Assembly: GCF_900156515.1 (NCBI RefSeq)
Contig: NZ_FTNU01000002.1
Location: forward strand, 62,001-126,000
Length of the DNA stretch: 64,000 nucleotides
Direction: 5' to 3'
Source of the DNA: Moraxella cuniculi DSM 21768
GTDB taxonomy: Bacteria; Pseudomonadota; Gammaproteobacteria; Pseudomonadales; Moraxellaceae
The notes below the pieces were generated by a model. It made no database searches. It saw only the letters and a program-made list of their open reading frames with translations, and had not been told where the DNA came from. Position numbers and translations under genes: made by a program. Below, piece after piece: positions 37,908-48,147 of this stretch (its first letter is position 1; each line of letters starts with the position of its first letter).

Positions 37908-38834
37908 TTAAAAATAGCCTTGTTTTTTACGCATCTCCATCGCTGAAGTGCTGGTTTTATCATCAAGACGCGTAGCACTGCGTTCTGAAACCTCTGCCAG
38001 TGCCGTCTCAGCGATAATCTGCTGTGGCGTAATCGCAACACTTGGCACAGGGCAGGTGCACGAAATATCACCCACCGTACGAAACCGCACCGAACGCACT
38101 TGGCTGGCATAGCCTGTCGGTATTGGAGTCAGTGGTGTAACAGGGATAAGCAGACCATCTTTTTCTACCACTTCTCGCTCATGAGCATAATAAATGCTGG
38201 GCAACGCCAAATTTTCACGAGCGATGTACTGCCAAATGTCCAATTCCGTCCAGTTTGAAATAGGGAAAACTCGCATACTCTCGCCCTGATGGTGCTTGGT
38301 GTTGTATAAACTCCACAGCTCAGGTCGCTGATTTTTAGGATCCCATTGCCCAAATTCATCACGAAAAGAAAAAATCCGCTCTTTGGCTCTTGCTTTTTCT
38401 TCATCACGGCGAGCTCCGCCCAATAAAGCATCAAATTGATGCTCTTCAATGGTCTCAAGTAAAGTAACCGCCTGTGCTGCATTTCTTGAGTCAGTTGGCT
38501 TTCTTAATACCACCGTGCCTTTAGCGATGGAATCTTCCACCTTGCCCACCACAAGTCTTGCGTTTAGTTTGGCAACTGTCTCATCACGAAAGGTGATCAC
38601 CTCTGGATAATTATGTCCTGTGTCAATATGCACAAGTGGCAACGGCAGAGCGATTTGCCGATTGGGGATTGCAAATGCTTTTTTAACCAAAGCCAATAAC
38701 ACCACTGAATCTTTACCTCCTGAAAACAGCAAGGCAGGGTTGTGGCATTCGGCAATGACCTCACGAATGATATAAATAGACTCTGCTTCAAGATGGTCTA
38801 AATGCTTGTTTTGCAATACGGTTTTGTCTGTCAT
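37908..38834 (-). CDS. cysD: Sulfate adenylyltransferase subunit 2
   Basis: Catalytic ATP-sulfurylase subunit with the PP-loop ALLFSGGKDSVVLL at about residues 33-46 and the motifs HIDTGHNYPEV and GGARRDEEKARAKER. It forms the CysDN heterodimer. 308 residues, close to E. coli CysD (302). It lies 38 bp downstream of cysH, so the pair is likely co-transcribed; cysN follows after 213 bp. The C-terminal KKQGYF is the usual family ending, confirming completeness. Confidence 0.95.
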   Translation of the reverse strand: MTDKTVLQNKHLDHLEAESIYIIREVIAECHNPALLFSGGKDSVVLLALVKKAFAIPNRQIALPLPLVHIDTGHNYPEVITFRDETVAKLNARLVVGKVEDSIAKGTVVLRKPTDSRNAAQAVTLLETIEEHQFDALLGGARRDEEKARAKERIFSFRDEFGQWDPKNQRPELWSLYNTKHHQGESMRVFPISNWTELDIWQYIARENLALPSIYYAHEREVVEKDGLLIPVTPLTPIPTGYASQVRSVRFRTVGDISCTCPVPSVAITPQQIIAETALAEVSERSATRLDDKTSTSAMEMRKKQGYF

Positions 38835-38872
38835 TTTACACCTTTATGTGCGTTGATTGATGATAATTTGCC

Positions 38873-39637
38873 TTAGCTATCTTGCTGTTTTATCTGATGA
38901 ACTGACGATTGGTGTAATCCGCATTCTTTGCTGTCTTTAGACTCCCACCACCAGCGACCTGTGCGAATGTCATCACCTGCCTTGACAGGCAAAGTACAAG
39001 GCTGACAGCCGATGGACGGATACCCTTGTTCATATAAAGCATTATAAGGCAAGCCAAACTTCAGCACATACGCCCAAACTTGTTGCTCGCTCCAGTCGTA
39101 GATGGGATTGTATTTTGCCAGTTGGTGTAGCGTATCATGCTCAAAAAATGCCAGTGCATCACGCGTGGCTGATTGCTGTCGTCTTTGACCTGTCAGCCAA
39201 GCATCTGCCCCCAATAAAGCACGACCCAAAGGCTCGACCTTACGAATAAAGCAGCACTGCTTTCTAAGATCAACCCCATCATAAAACGCATTTTCGCCAT
39301 GCGTGCTGATGTAGCTAGCAACCGCTTGGGCTTGTGGCTCATACCGCTCAAATACCAAATTAGGATAACGCTGTTTAATCTCATCAAACAGCGATACTGT
39401 CTCAGCATTTAGCCTGCCTGTATCCAGCGTAAATATCTGTGCCGATACGCCAAGTTTTGCCAGCACATCAATCATCAGCACATCTTCTGCCGCCAAGCTA
39501 TTTGCAACTTTGACACACTGATGTTTATGAAAAATCTGATATAAACGAGCCTGTAGTAGCCTGATTTTTTCATCAAGCTGCTCATCAACTTGCTGATTTG
39601 GCGTGGGGATTTGCCACAGTTTTGGCTTAATAATCAT
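38873..39637 (-). CDS. cysH: Adenosine 5'-phosphosulfate (APS) reductase
   Basis: Reduces APS to sulfite in assimilatory sulfate reduction. The PP-loop-like region has ANSLAAEDVLMIDVLAKLG and TLDTGRLNAET. The Cys pair CC in RKQCCFIRKVEPL (about residue 129) and CxxC in IGCQPCTLPV (about 212-215) mark a 4Fe-4S cluster, the diagnostic difference from PAPS reductases; ECGLH holds the catalytic Cys. 254 residues. It is first in the cysH-cysD-cysN order. No sulfite reductase or cobalamin-type siroheme gene lies in this window. Confidence 0.93.
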   Translation of the reverse strand: MIIKPKLWQIPTPNQQVDEQLDEKIRLLQARLYQIFHKHQCVKVANSLAAEDVLMIDVLAKLGVSAQIFTLDTGRLNAETVSLFDEIKQRYPNLVFERYEPQAQAVASYISTHGENAFYDGVDLRKQCCFIRKVEPLGRALLGADAWLTGQRRQQSATRDALAFFEHDTLHQLAKYNPIYDWSEQQVWAYVLKFGLPYNALYEQGYPSIGCQPCTLPVKAGDDIRTGRWWWESKDSKECGLHQSSVHQIKQQDS

Positions 39638-39991
39638 AATCAGCTTCCTATACGATGGCTAAATGACGACTGAGCATTGTCAATCTTTGGGTTAAATTTG
39701 CTTTATTTTTAAATATTATCAATTGCTTAATAAAATCAAAAAGCAAAAAAATCTGTGAGTAATAAGCTATCATCGCCGCCAAAAAAGCAAAAATACCTTT
39801 TTGGATAAAGTAAAGTTCATTTTGGCATTAGATGATACTTGGCGATAAAAATCAGTACAATGAGCAAATTTGGGCTAAAATCCACCAGCCAATAACAAAA
39901 CACTTACACAACACAGCACATCTGTATAAAATTTTTAGCCAAATTATGCTATAGTTTCGCCAAACGCATAACGCTTATCTTTGGAAATTGT
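39638..39991. other. Divergent promoter region between cysH and the patatin gene
   Basis: AT-rich 354-bp spacer that should hold the cys promoter (minus) and the patatin-gene promoter (plus). TATGCTATAGT near 39945 is a plausible plus-strand -10. No coding frame was seen, and no CysB site could be assigned by eye. Confidence 0.45.
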
Positions 39992-41125
39992 ATGAAATTA
40001 CTCGCCCTTGCCCTGCCTGCTGCCTTGCTATTATCCGCCTGTAGCACCAAACAAACGCCCAGCCCACAGCCTGTACAAACCACCCCCAAACGCCCTGTGG
40101 TGGCGTTGGTGCTTGGCGGTGGTGGCACACGCGGTTTTGCTCATGTTGGCGTGATTCAAGCCTTAGAAAAAAATGGCATTCGTCCTGATATGGTCGTTGG
40201 CACCAGTGTTGGGGCGATGGTTGGGGCGTTGTACGCCAGCGGCAAAACCGCCGATGAACTAAAGCAGCTCGCCATCACGCTGAACGAAAAAGACATCATT
40301 GAACTAAGCCCGTCCAAACAAGGCTTGATTGATGGCACACGCCTACGCCGCTATGTCAATCAGCAGGTCAATCATCGCCCCATTGGCAGCTTTGCGATGC
40401 GTTATGCTGCGGTCGCTACCGAACTGCCAAGCAAGACCACTGTTGTGTTTGACACAGGCGAGGCGGGCATTGCTGTACAAGCATCAACCAGCGTACCAGA
40501 GCTGTTCATCGCACCACGCATTCCCGAAAATGGGGGCAAAAAATACATTGACGGCTCGCAATCTGCCCTTGTGCCTGCACGCGTTGCACGCAATTTGGGT
40601 GCAGATGTCGTCATTGCTGTGGATTTGATGACACCAGCCCAAACCACCACAGATGACCAAACCACCCAAAACAAGGGTGAAATCAACATCACACGCACAG
40701 ACACCGCCATCAGTGCCAAATGGGGCGACAAAACCCTCGCTCTGCCGATTGATTTGACGCAGCTTGATAAAGCAACTGCCGAGCTGCCATTTGAGTTGCC
40801 ACTGGGCAGTATTGTTGGCAATATCATCAAGTCCATACCAACCGACACCACCATCGCCTTGCCTGATAATCTGCCAAAAAACCTGCCGACCAGTCCAGCC
40901 GATCTTTGGCAACTGTTTGATCAAGCTGGCAAAAACTTAGCCATCAGTGCTGATGATATTGCGGCAAGCGATGTGCTGATTCGCCCTTTGGTAACCGAAG
41001 TATCGCCCTTTGATACCAGCAAGCGTCTTGAGCTTATCAATGCAGGCAAAATTGCCACAATCGCACAACTGCCAGCCATCAACACGGCGATTGACACTGC
41101 CAATAATCGCCACAGTGGCAAATAA
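39992..41125 (+). CDS. Patatin-like phospholipase, lipoprotein (RssA-like)
   Basis: A 377-residue predicted acyl hydrolase. The lipoprotein signal ends in LLLSAC (Cys at residue 17). The patatin core follows: oxyanion loop LGGGGTRGFAHVGV (about 42-55), nucleophile elbow GTSVG (about 70-74) and catalytic Asp in DGS (about 188-190), with EIxP-like arrangement. The remaining C-terminal 120 residues are family-variable. GGAA precedes the ATG. The membrane-anchored form suggests phospholipid or lysophospholipid turnover in the periplasm, but the substrate is not known. It is monocistronic; a hairpin follows at 41147-41170. Confidence 0.88.
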   Translation: MKLLALALPAALLLSACSTKQTPSPQPVQTTPKRPVVALVLGGGGTRGFAHVGVIQALEKNGIRPDMVVGTSVGAMVGALYASGKTADELKQLAITLNEKDIIELSPSKQGLIDGTRLRRYVNQQVNHRPIGSFAMRYAAVATELPSKTTVVFDTGEAGIAVQASTSVPELFIAPRIPENGGKKYIDGSQSALVPARVARNLGADVVIAVDLMTPAQTTTDDQTTQNKGEINITRTDTAISAKWGDKTLALPIDLTQLDKATAELPFELPLGSIVGNIIKSIPTDTTIALPDNLPKNLPTSPADLWQLFDQAGKNLAISADDIAASDVLIRPLVTEVSPFDTSKRLELINAGKIATIAQLPAINTAIDTANNRHSGK

Positions 41126-41146
41126 TAGCAAATAGAACAATACACA

Positions 41147-41170
41147 AATACCGCCTGTCTTGGCGGTATT
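41147..41170. terminator. Hairpin after the patatin-like gene
   Basis: AATACCGCC (41147-41155) and GGCGGTATT (41162-41170) form a 9-bp stem with a 6-nt loop. The following T-run is weak on both strands. It sits between convergent genes and probably serves both. Confidence 0.65.
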
Positions 41171-41197
41171 GTTATGCGAACGCTTGCTCGGTACAAA

Positions 41198-41656
41198 CTA
41201 CTTATTGGGCGGCGTATCATCAAGCGTTTGTGCATATTTTCTAATCATCTCATGCACCTCTTGCTCGCCCTGATTATCGCCCCGTTGGCGATTGTCCTGT
41301 ATGATTTGCCATGCTTGCTGCTCAGACTTTGGTTCGCCATAGTAATCAGCAGCCAGCAAAACATTATAAACCGAATAAGTATCAATGTATGATTGACAGA
41401 CCTCGATGAGTCTTTCGCTTTTTTCTTGCTTGCTCATTTCAGGAAACATTGCCCCCAGCCGATACCAGCTGCTATCAAGGCAGTACAAAAGCAGCATGCC
41501 TGACCTGTCGGCATTTTTGCTAAGTGCCTCACCTGTCATAATCTGTTGCCCAAAGCGACCATCATTTGTTGCGGTATCCACCGTGCTGTCAGCATATCCC
41601 AGCAAACTTAGCGATAACAATGCCAAGCCAGCAAGCCATTTGCCAGATGCTCTCAT
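41198..41656 (-). CDS. Small secreted protein of unknown function
   Basis: A 152-residue exported protein starting at the ATG 41656, with GGGAG seven bases upstream; codons further upstream (to 41698) are unsupported. The signal peptide MRASGKWLAGLALLSLSLLGYA leads to a mature helical region with two Cys (LLYCLDSSWYRLG and IEVCQSY), a pattern like small periplasmic helical proteins. The C-terminus is charged and Gln-rich. I recognise no family. It is convergent with the patatin-like gene. Confidence 0.65.
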   Translation of the reverse strand: MRASGKWLAGLALLSLSLLGYADSTVDTATNDGRFGQQIMTGEALSKNADRSGMLLLYCLDSSWYRLGAMFPEMSKQEKSERLIEVCQSYIDTYSVYNVLLAADYYGEPKSEQQAWQIIQDNRQRGDNQGEQEVHEMIRKYAQTLDDTPPNK

Positions 41657-42021
41657 CTTAATCTCCCTAATGATAAACCTATGGCTGATTATGCCCAATC
41701 AATCAAGCCTTGTCAATATCACCCCACTCACCCTGCAGCACAAGCCATCACGACACCGCCTATTTACTGCTGTAGCATGAATTATCAAACAAAAATGGCT
41801 TGGATTTTGCCAAAAAGGGGTTTTTATAAAAAGGTTTTTGTAGGTCTGGTGCTATTGTTGATGGGTTGTAATATTAATGGCGTATAATTTGGTACAAAAG
41901 CACCGGGGCTACTAAGGGTGTAAATACCAATGGTGCAAACAAAGGGCAGTGCAATTTTTCTATATAGTCATGGATTATATGCCAGCAGGCTGGAGCGTCC
42001 TTTATGCCAATAAGAATGAAC
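41657..42021. other. Spacer with a possible truncated lipoprotein frame
   Basis: Between the small secreted-protein gene and the fadA terminator. A 36-codon plus-strand frame (41777-41887) ends in a lipobox-like LLLMGC followed by NINGV and TAA. It has no ribosome-binding site. It could be the start of a lost lipoprotein or chance; nothing else was seen here. Confidence 0.3.
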
Positions 42022-42047
42022 AAAACCCAAGCTATAACTTGGGTTTT
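42022..42047 (-). terminator. Rho-independent terminator of fadBA
   Basis: AAAACCCAAG (42022-42031) pairs with CTTGGGTTTT (42038-42047); on the minus strand it ends in TTTTG. It lies 25 bp beyond the fadA stop. Confidence 0.85.
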
Positions 42048-42071
42048 GGGTTTGTTTGACAAAAGGCGGTA

Positions 42072-43265
<1,194 letters not shown>

Positions 43266-43290
43266 TTATATTAACTTTATCCAATAACCA

Positions 43291-45444
43291 TCAATAAAAA
43301 GTCTCGCCAGCATCACACATTTGACGCAGCTTATCTGGTGCTTGATATGCCTTGCCCAGATGAGCATAGCGATCGCACAGTGCCACATAATTTGCTACAC
43401 CCAGCTGGTCAATATAACGGCACGGCCCGCCACGAAATGGTGGAAAACCCACACCCATAATCATCGCCATATCCGCCTCGGCAGCACTGGCAACGATACC
43501 GTCCTCTAGGCAGCGTACCGTCTCATTACAAAACGCCAACATCATGCGGTCGATGATTGCTTGTTCATCAAAACTTTGTGCATCTGTCTGCACTGCTTTT
43601 AATAATGCATAAGTCTCATCATCGGCAAGTTTTTTTGGCTTGCCTTTTTTGTCCGTCTCGTATTTATAAAAGCCAATGCCGTTTTTTTGCCCCAAGCGAC
43701 CTTGCTCATACAAATGCTCAATGCTGCCCTTGTAGTCAGGTTTCATGCGGTCAGCAAAACCTTCCGCCATCACCTTGGCACCATGCACGCCCGTATCCAG
43801 CCCCACCACATCGATCAGGTAGGCAGGGCCCATTGGCCAACCGAATTTTTCCATCGTTTTGTCAATCTGCACAAAGTCAGCACCTTCTTTGATTAACAAA
43901 TCAAACGCCCCAAAGTACGGAAACAGCACACGATTTACCAAAAACCCTGGGCAGTCATTCACCACAATCGGTGTTTTGCCCATTTTTTGAGCCAATGCCA
44001 CTGTGGTAGCAACCGCCTCATCGCTGGTTTTTTCGCCACGAATCACCTCAACCAACGGCATACGATGCACAGGGTTAAAAAAGTGCATGCCCACAAAATT
44101 CTCTGGGCGTTTTAGTGATTTGGCAAGCCGTGTGATGGAGATGGTCGAGGTATTTGATGCCAAAATTGTGTCATCTTTTACCAAATCTTCAACCTCAGAC
44201 AGCACGGCCTCTTTGACGGCTGGATTTTCTACCACGGCTTCGATGACAATATCAGGCGTAGCAAAATCCCCATAGTTGAGCGTTGGGCGGATTAAAGACA
44301 GCGTGCGACCCATCTTTTCGGGCGTAGATTTGCCACGCTCTACTTCTTTGGCAAGCAGTTTGCTCGCCTCACTCATGCCAAGCTCCAGCTGACTGTTTTT
44401 GATGTCTTTCATCATAATCGGCAAGCCCTTGCTGGCAGCCTGATACGCGATACCACCGCCCATGATGCCTGCACCCAGCACAGCCGCCTCGTTGATATCA
44501 AAGGCGTGCTTGCTGTAATCTTTGGCAAGTTTTTTCACCGCTTGATCGTTTAGGAACAGCCCCACCAATGCCGCCGCCTGTGGTGTCGTTGCTGCTTTGG
44601 CAAATGCTGCCGCCTCAACTTTTATTGCCTCATCAAGCGGCAGATTGACATGATTTTCGATCGCCTCTACAGCCAATGCAACCGCAGGATATTGCTTGGG
44701 ATTTGCCTTGGCAAAAATCATCGCTTTGGCGGTCGTAAACGCCATCGTCTGCTCGATTTGGTTTAGCTTGACTGGCTCTAGTTTTTCTTGGCGGCGTGCC
44801 TGCCAATCAAACTGCCCATCGATACATTTTTTTAGCAAATCAACCGCCGAATCCATCACAGATTCATCAGCGACCACCGCATCCACCAAGCCGATTTTTA
44901 AGGCATCGGCAGGCTTGTACGCCTTACCTGTGGCTATCGCCTCCAGAGCATTGTCAATGCCAATCAAGCGTGGCGTGCGTACCGAGCCACCAAATCCCGG
45001 GAAAATACCCAGCTTGGTTTCGGGCAATCCAATCTGTGATGAGACCCCCGCCACACGATATTCACACACCAAAGTCATCTCACAGCCACCGCCCAGTGCC
45101 GCACCATTGACAGCGGCAACTTTTGGAAAAGGCAATCTCTCAAAGCGGTTAAACGCATCATTAATCTGCAAAAGCCATGTATACAGCTCATCGGCTGGCT
45201 TTTTAAAATATTCTACAAACTCGCCAATGTCCGCCCCTGCGATGAATACTTTTTTGGCAGAGCTCACCACCAAGCCTTTGATATTGCTTGATTTTTCTAA
45301 AATTGCCACTGCTTCAACAAACTCGTTATTGGTTTGTTTGTCAAATTTGTTCACGCTGCCTTGTTTGGCATCAAACCGAAATTCAACAATGCCTGCCGCC
45401 TGATCCAAATAATCAACTTGAATGCTGTTTCCTTGATAAATCAT
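43291..45444 (-). CDS. fadB: Fatty-acid oxidation complex alpha subunit (FadB)
   Basis: Multifunctional enoyl-CoA hydratase/isomerase and 3-hydroxyacyl-CoA dehydrogenase. The N-terminal crotonase domain has [10 protein letters not shown] and [15 protein letters not shown], with Glu in [14 protein letters not shown]. The dehydrogenase half begins [21 protein letters not shown] (about residue 317), with the catalytic [16 protein letters not shown] near 450. The ATG at 45444 (MIYQGNSIQ) has AGGAG six bases upstream and gives 717 residues, the family size; the longer frame from 45474 is unsupported. It is cotranscribed with fadA. Confidence 0.95.
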   Translation of the reverse strand: MIYQGNSIQVDYLDQAAGIVEFRFDAKQGSVNKFDKQTNNEFVEAVAILEKSSNIKGLVVSSAKKVFIAGADIGEFVEYFKKPADELYTWLLQINDAFNRFERLPFPKVAAVNGAALGGGCEMTLVCEYRVAGVSSQIGLPETKLGIFPGFGGSVRTPRLIGIDNALEAIATGKAYKPADALKIGLVDAVVADESVMDSAVDLLKKCIDGQFDWQARRQEKLEPVKLNQIEQTMAFTTAKAMIFAKANPKQYPAVALAVEAIENHVNLPLDEAIKVEAAAFAKAATTPQAAALVGLFLNDQAVKKLAKDYSKHAFDINEAAVLGAGIMGGGIAYQAASKGLPIMMKDIKNSQLELGMSEASKLLAKEVERGKSTPEKMGRTLSLIRPTLNYGDFATPDIVIEAVVENPAVKEAVLSEVEDLVKDDTILASNTSTISITRLAKSLKRPENFVGMHFFNPVHRMPLVEVIRGEKTSDEAVATTVALAQKMGKTPIVVNDCPGFLVNRVLFPYFGAFDLLIKEGADFVQIDKTMEKFGWPMGPAYLIDVVGLDTGVHGAKVMAEGFADRMKPDYKGSIEHLYEQGRLGQKNGIGFYKYETDKKGKPKKLADDETYALLKAVQTDAQSFDEQAIIDRMMLAFCNETVRCLEDGIVASAAEADMAMIMGVGFPPFRGGPCRYIDQLGVANYVALCDRYAHLGKAYQAPDKLRQMCDAGETFY

Positions 45445-45705
45445 GGTCGCTCCTAAATTCAAAATAACCGCCAAACAAGCAGCGGATTTGTCCGATTTTG
45501 TTTAATATAGCACAGCCACAGACAGATTGCACCTGATTACACCAGACAATCATGACCGATGGGTCATTGCCCAAAAATTAACAATCATCAAGCCCTGCCA
45601 ACACTTGCCACAAAATCAACAATCATCACCGACCACTCTTTACAAACATTTGGCTAATTGCTATCATTAGCAGATTTACCAAACCAAATCTCCCTGCGAG
45701 TTCCC

Positions 45706-46794
45706 ATGACATTGCAAACTTATTATGATATTTTGGGCGTCTCTGCCAACGCCGCTCCTGAAGTTATTCATGCCGCCTATCAGACACTGGCAAGAAAATA
45801 CACCCACAGCACCAGTCCTGAAGCAGGGCAGATGGCAGCACTGATCAAACAAGCCTATGATGTATTGTCAGACCCTGTTCGCCGCAGCGACTATGACGCA
45901 TGGCTGCGACTCAACCAAACCAACCAGCCAGTTACCCCTGTAGCACCGATGCCAACCGCTGCATACCACCCACCAAAAAAAGGCTCGTCAGCAGCAGCGT
46001 GGATTATTGGGGGTTTGGTTGTGTTATTGGCAGTGGCTGGGCTTGCTTATTATTTGGTATCCTCCACAGGATTTTTTGGCAACAAAGACGAACCAGTTCA
46101 GCCAATCGACACATCAGCCCAAACCAACACCCTAAAGCCTGTTAGTCCCATTGACAATGGCATCACCCCCGAGCAACAAAATGCACGCAATCAAGCACAC
46201 GCCGACTATCTGGCAGCGGTAAATCGCATCAATGCCGTTTGGAATAGCCTGCCCAAGAACACTCGCAACGCCCTGCGTGATGAACAGCGTGCCATCAATG
46301 CCGCTCGTGAAGCCAACTGCCAAGCTCAAGCCGTCAGCGAATACAGCTCACCCATCGAAATCGAAACCGCACGCTATCGCTGCGAAGTACCCCTGATGGA
46401 CGAACGCACCAATGAACTGCGTGTCTATATTCAAAGCGAACGCAACGCACCTGTTTATGACGAGCCATCGGACTATGATGTCAGCTATGATGAACCAAGC
46501 GAATCGCATGACGACAGCTATGACGACCCTGTCAGCTATACTAAGCCTGCCGAAGCACGAGCCATGTATGATGAAGCGGTAGCGAACATCAACGCCATTT
46601 GGAATAGCCTATCTGACGAAACTCGCAACGCCTTGCGTGATGAACAGCGTGCCATCAATGCCGCTCGTGAAGCAGACTGCAAAGCCTATGCACGCAACAA
46701 CTATAGCACTAAATACGAGCAAGACACGGCTCGCTATCTGTGCGAAGTCCCAGAGCTAAACGATCGTGCTGCACAGTTGCAAGAATACGAATAA
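45706..46794 (+). CDS. J-like domain / transmembrane / tandem LprI-like protein
   Basis: A 362-residue membrane protein with an unusual order. Residues 1-66 resemble a J domain (YYDILGVSANAAPEVIHAAYQ, then YDVLSDPVRRSDYD), but the essential HPD tripeptide is replaced: KYTHSTSP. A Pro-rich linker leads to one membrane segment (about 98-121). The distal part holds two repeats of about 75 residues, each with WNSL....RNALRDEQRAINAAREA.C and a second Cys after ARY, the pattern of LprI/DUF1311 domains. The repeats are separated by an acidic Tyr-rich linker (DEPSDYDVSYDEPS). The start at 45706 has GAG upstream; the longer frame from 45658 is unlikely. Function unknown; the Hsp70-stimulating role is doubtful without HPD. 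Confidence 0.75.
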   Translation: MTLQTYYDILGVSANAAPEVIHAAYQTLARKYTHSTSPEAGQMAALIKQAYDVLSDPVRRSDYDAWLRLNQTNQPVTPVAPMPTAAYHPPKKGSSAAAWIIGGLVVLLAVAGLAYYLVSSTGFFGNKDEPVQPIDTSAQTNTLKPVSPIDNGITPEQQNARNQAHADYLAAVNRINAVWNSLPKNTRNALRDEQRAINAAREANCQAQAVSEYSSPIEIETARYRCEVPLMDERTNELRVYIQSERNAPVYDEPSDYDVSYDEPSESHDDSYDDPVSYTKPAEARAMYDEAVANINAIWNSLSDETRNALRDEQRAINAAREADCKAYARNNYSTKYEQDTARYLCEVPELNDRAAQLQEYE

Positions 46795-46802
46795 ATCACC
46801 AC

Positions 46803-46829
46803 AACCGCTTGCACTGCGAGCGGTTTTTT
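46803..46829 (+). terminator. Rho-independent terminator after the J-like gene
   Basis: AACCGCT (46803-46809) pairs with AGCGGTT (46819-46825), followed by a T-run to 46829. Confidence 0.88.
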
Positions 46830-46951
46830 GTTGCAAAACCGCCACACAGCCACCCCTTGCCCAAACTGGCAAATATAGACACAGCGGTCAAACTTAGCCA
46901 CCGACAACGCTGGATAAATTTGTTATCATGGCAAAAATTTTGGAGAAAATC

Positions 46952-47497
46952 ATGTATCCTTTTATCCGACTGGGCAAAACCATTGCCAAAAGCACCCTGC
47001 TACAACTACAGGGCAAAACACTTGCTCCGACCGACACCAGCGAAATCAGCTTTGTCAGTGGCATTCATGATATTGATAATTTTCTTGAGATGAACAATGG
47101 GCGGATTTTTACCCTGTTTGACTTGGGGCGGACGGATTTTGCCATTCGTACAGGGCTTGGCAAAAAACTGCTCGCCAACCGCTGGGGCTTGGTCGTGGCT
47201 GGCAGCAGCATTCAGTATCGCAAGCGTGTTCGCCTGTTTGACAAAATCACCATCAAAACTCGGCTGTGTGCCATTGACGAACGCTGGTTCTATATCGAGC
47301 AAACCATGTACAACCAAGGCACGCCCAGCTCACAGGCACTGCTGCGTACTGGCGTTACCAATCTGATGACAGGCAAGACGATACCGACCCAAACTGTACT
47401 GACCGCCATCGGTCATGGGGATTTGCTCATGCCTGCTGATGACTGGGTGGCAGCTTGGATTGCCGCTGATAAATTACGCAACTTTCCCATAGATTAA
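46952..47497 (+). CDS. Thioesterase-fold (hotdog) protein, THEM6-like
   Basis: A 181-residue cytoplasmic protein. Its NGRIFTLFDLGRTDFAIRTG and VVAGSSIQYRKRVRLFDKITIKTRL stretches match the central helix and strands of hotdog-fold acyl-CoA thioesterases of the 4HBT_2/THEM6 type. The ATG at 46952 has TTGGAG six bases upstream; an ATG at 46928 precedes it without such a signal. An Asp in the central helix (FDLGRTDF) is in the position of the catalytic acid. No substrate can be assigned. It lies just after the terminator of the J-like gene. Confidence 0.75.
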   Translation: MYPFIRLGKTIAKSTLLQLQGKTLAPTDTSEISFVSGIHDIDNFLEMNNGRIFTLFDLGRTDFAIRTGLGKKLLANRWGLVVAGSSIQYRKRVRLFDKITIKTRLCAIDERWFYIEQTMYNQGTPSSQALLRTGVTNLMTGKTIPTQTVLTAIGHGDLLMPADDWVAAWIAADKLRNFPID

Positions 47498-47545
47498 TAA
47501 TATATTATAGTTAATATAAACAATATCGCTGGACTGGCGTAACAA

Positions 47546-47574
47546 TTGACAAATCCTAGCCACTGTATGATAAT
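47546..47574 (+). promoter_or_regulatory. Predicted promoter of the Adhesin_E-like gene
   Basis: TTGACA (47546-47551) and GATAAT (47569-47574) with a 17-bp spacer, about 55 bp upstream of the ATG at 47630. Good spacing suggests active transcription even though the frame is OFF at the tract. Confidence 0.6.
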
Positions 47575-47629
47575 ATCACTACTCACAATATCAGCTGTGC
47601 AGAGACATCGTTTATCATAAGGGATCATC

Positions 47630-48093
47630 ATGAGAATCACCCCCCCCCTCGCTTTTTGGGTAGCTGCCTAGCTGTGCTATTTATCTTCATCAGCCCAACT
47701 GCCCATGCTGTTAATTGGCTTGAGATTGGTAAAGCAACAGACAAATCGCTTACTGCCAGCATTGATCTTGACAGCATTCGTTCTCACCAATTTAGCGGCT
47801 ATAATAGTCGCTCCTACCTAAGCGTCTGGGTGAAGTACGATTTTACCACCGCCCAAAAAGCCAACAATGGTAAACTGTACCGCCAAACCAAAGACCTAAT
47901 ATACATCGACTGCGATAATAAAAAATGGACGATCAAAGAAGTCCATAAATACACCAGCACAGGTAATGTGGTTGATAACTTGAAAAATCCTTATCTTACC
48001 ACCTCCTCTTCGAACAGTTGGGAATCCATCATTCCAGAAACTTCCAGCGAGCGTATCGTTGAGTTGACCTGCTACTACGCCCAGAATAAATAA
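47630..48093 (+). CDS. Adhesin_E-like secreted protein, phase-variable by poly-C; OFF in this sequence
   Basis: The ATG at 47630 has AAGGG six bases upstream and reads MRIT, then nine C. With C9 the frame stops at TAG after 13 codons. With C10 or C7 it joins the long frame: a signal peptide (RFLGSCLAVLFIFISPTAHA, cleavage AHA-V) and a mature part of about 125 residues. That part has WLEIGKATD, a YLSVWVKYDF strand, DLIYIDCDNKKWTIKE with one Cys and a final ELTCYYAQ with another, the layout of Surface-adhesin-E-type proteins (Haemophilus protein E). The intact long frame argues for switching rather than decay. C8 also gives OFF. A homopolymer sequencing error is the alternative. Confidence 0.75.
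47640..47648. repeat. C9 homopolymer in a signal-peptide region
   Basis: Nine C starting in codon 4 of the Adhesin_E-like gene. C7 or C10 gives the complete protein; C8 and C9 give early stops. Confidence 0.93.
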
Positions 48094-48113
48094 CCATTTT
48101 TTACTGATATAAC

Positions 48114-48142
48114 AAAGCCGACACTCACAGACTGTCGGCTTT
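48114..48142. terminator. Bidirectional terminator between the Adhesin_E-like gene and clpX
   Basis: AAAGCCGACA (48114-48123) pairs with TGTCGGCTTT (48133-48142). It lies 21 bp past one stop and 6 bp from the other. Confidence 0.88.
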
Positions 48143-48147
48143 TATGG

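Noticed and set aside
41874-42062. 62-codon minus-strand frame running through the fadA terminator
   Set aside because: It reads through the terminator hairpin, and its coding character is weak.
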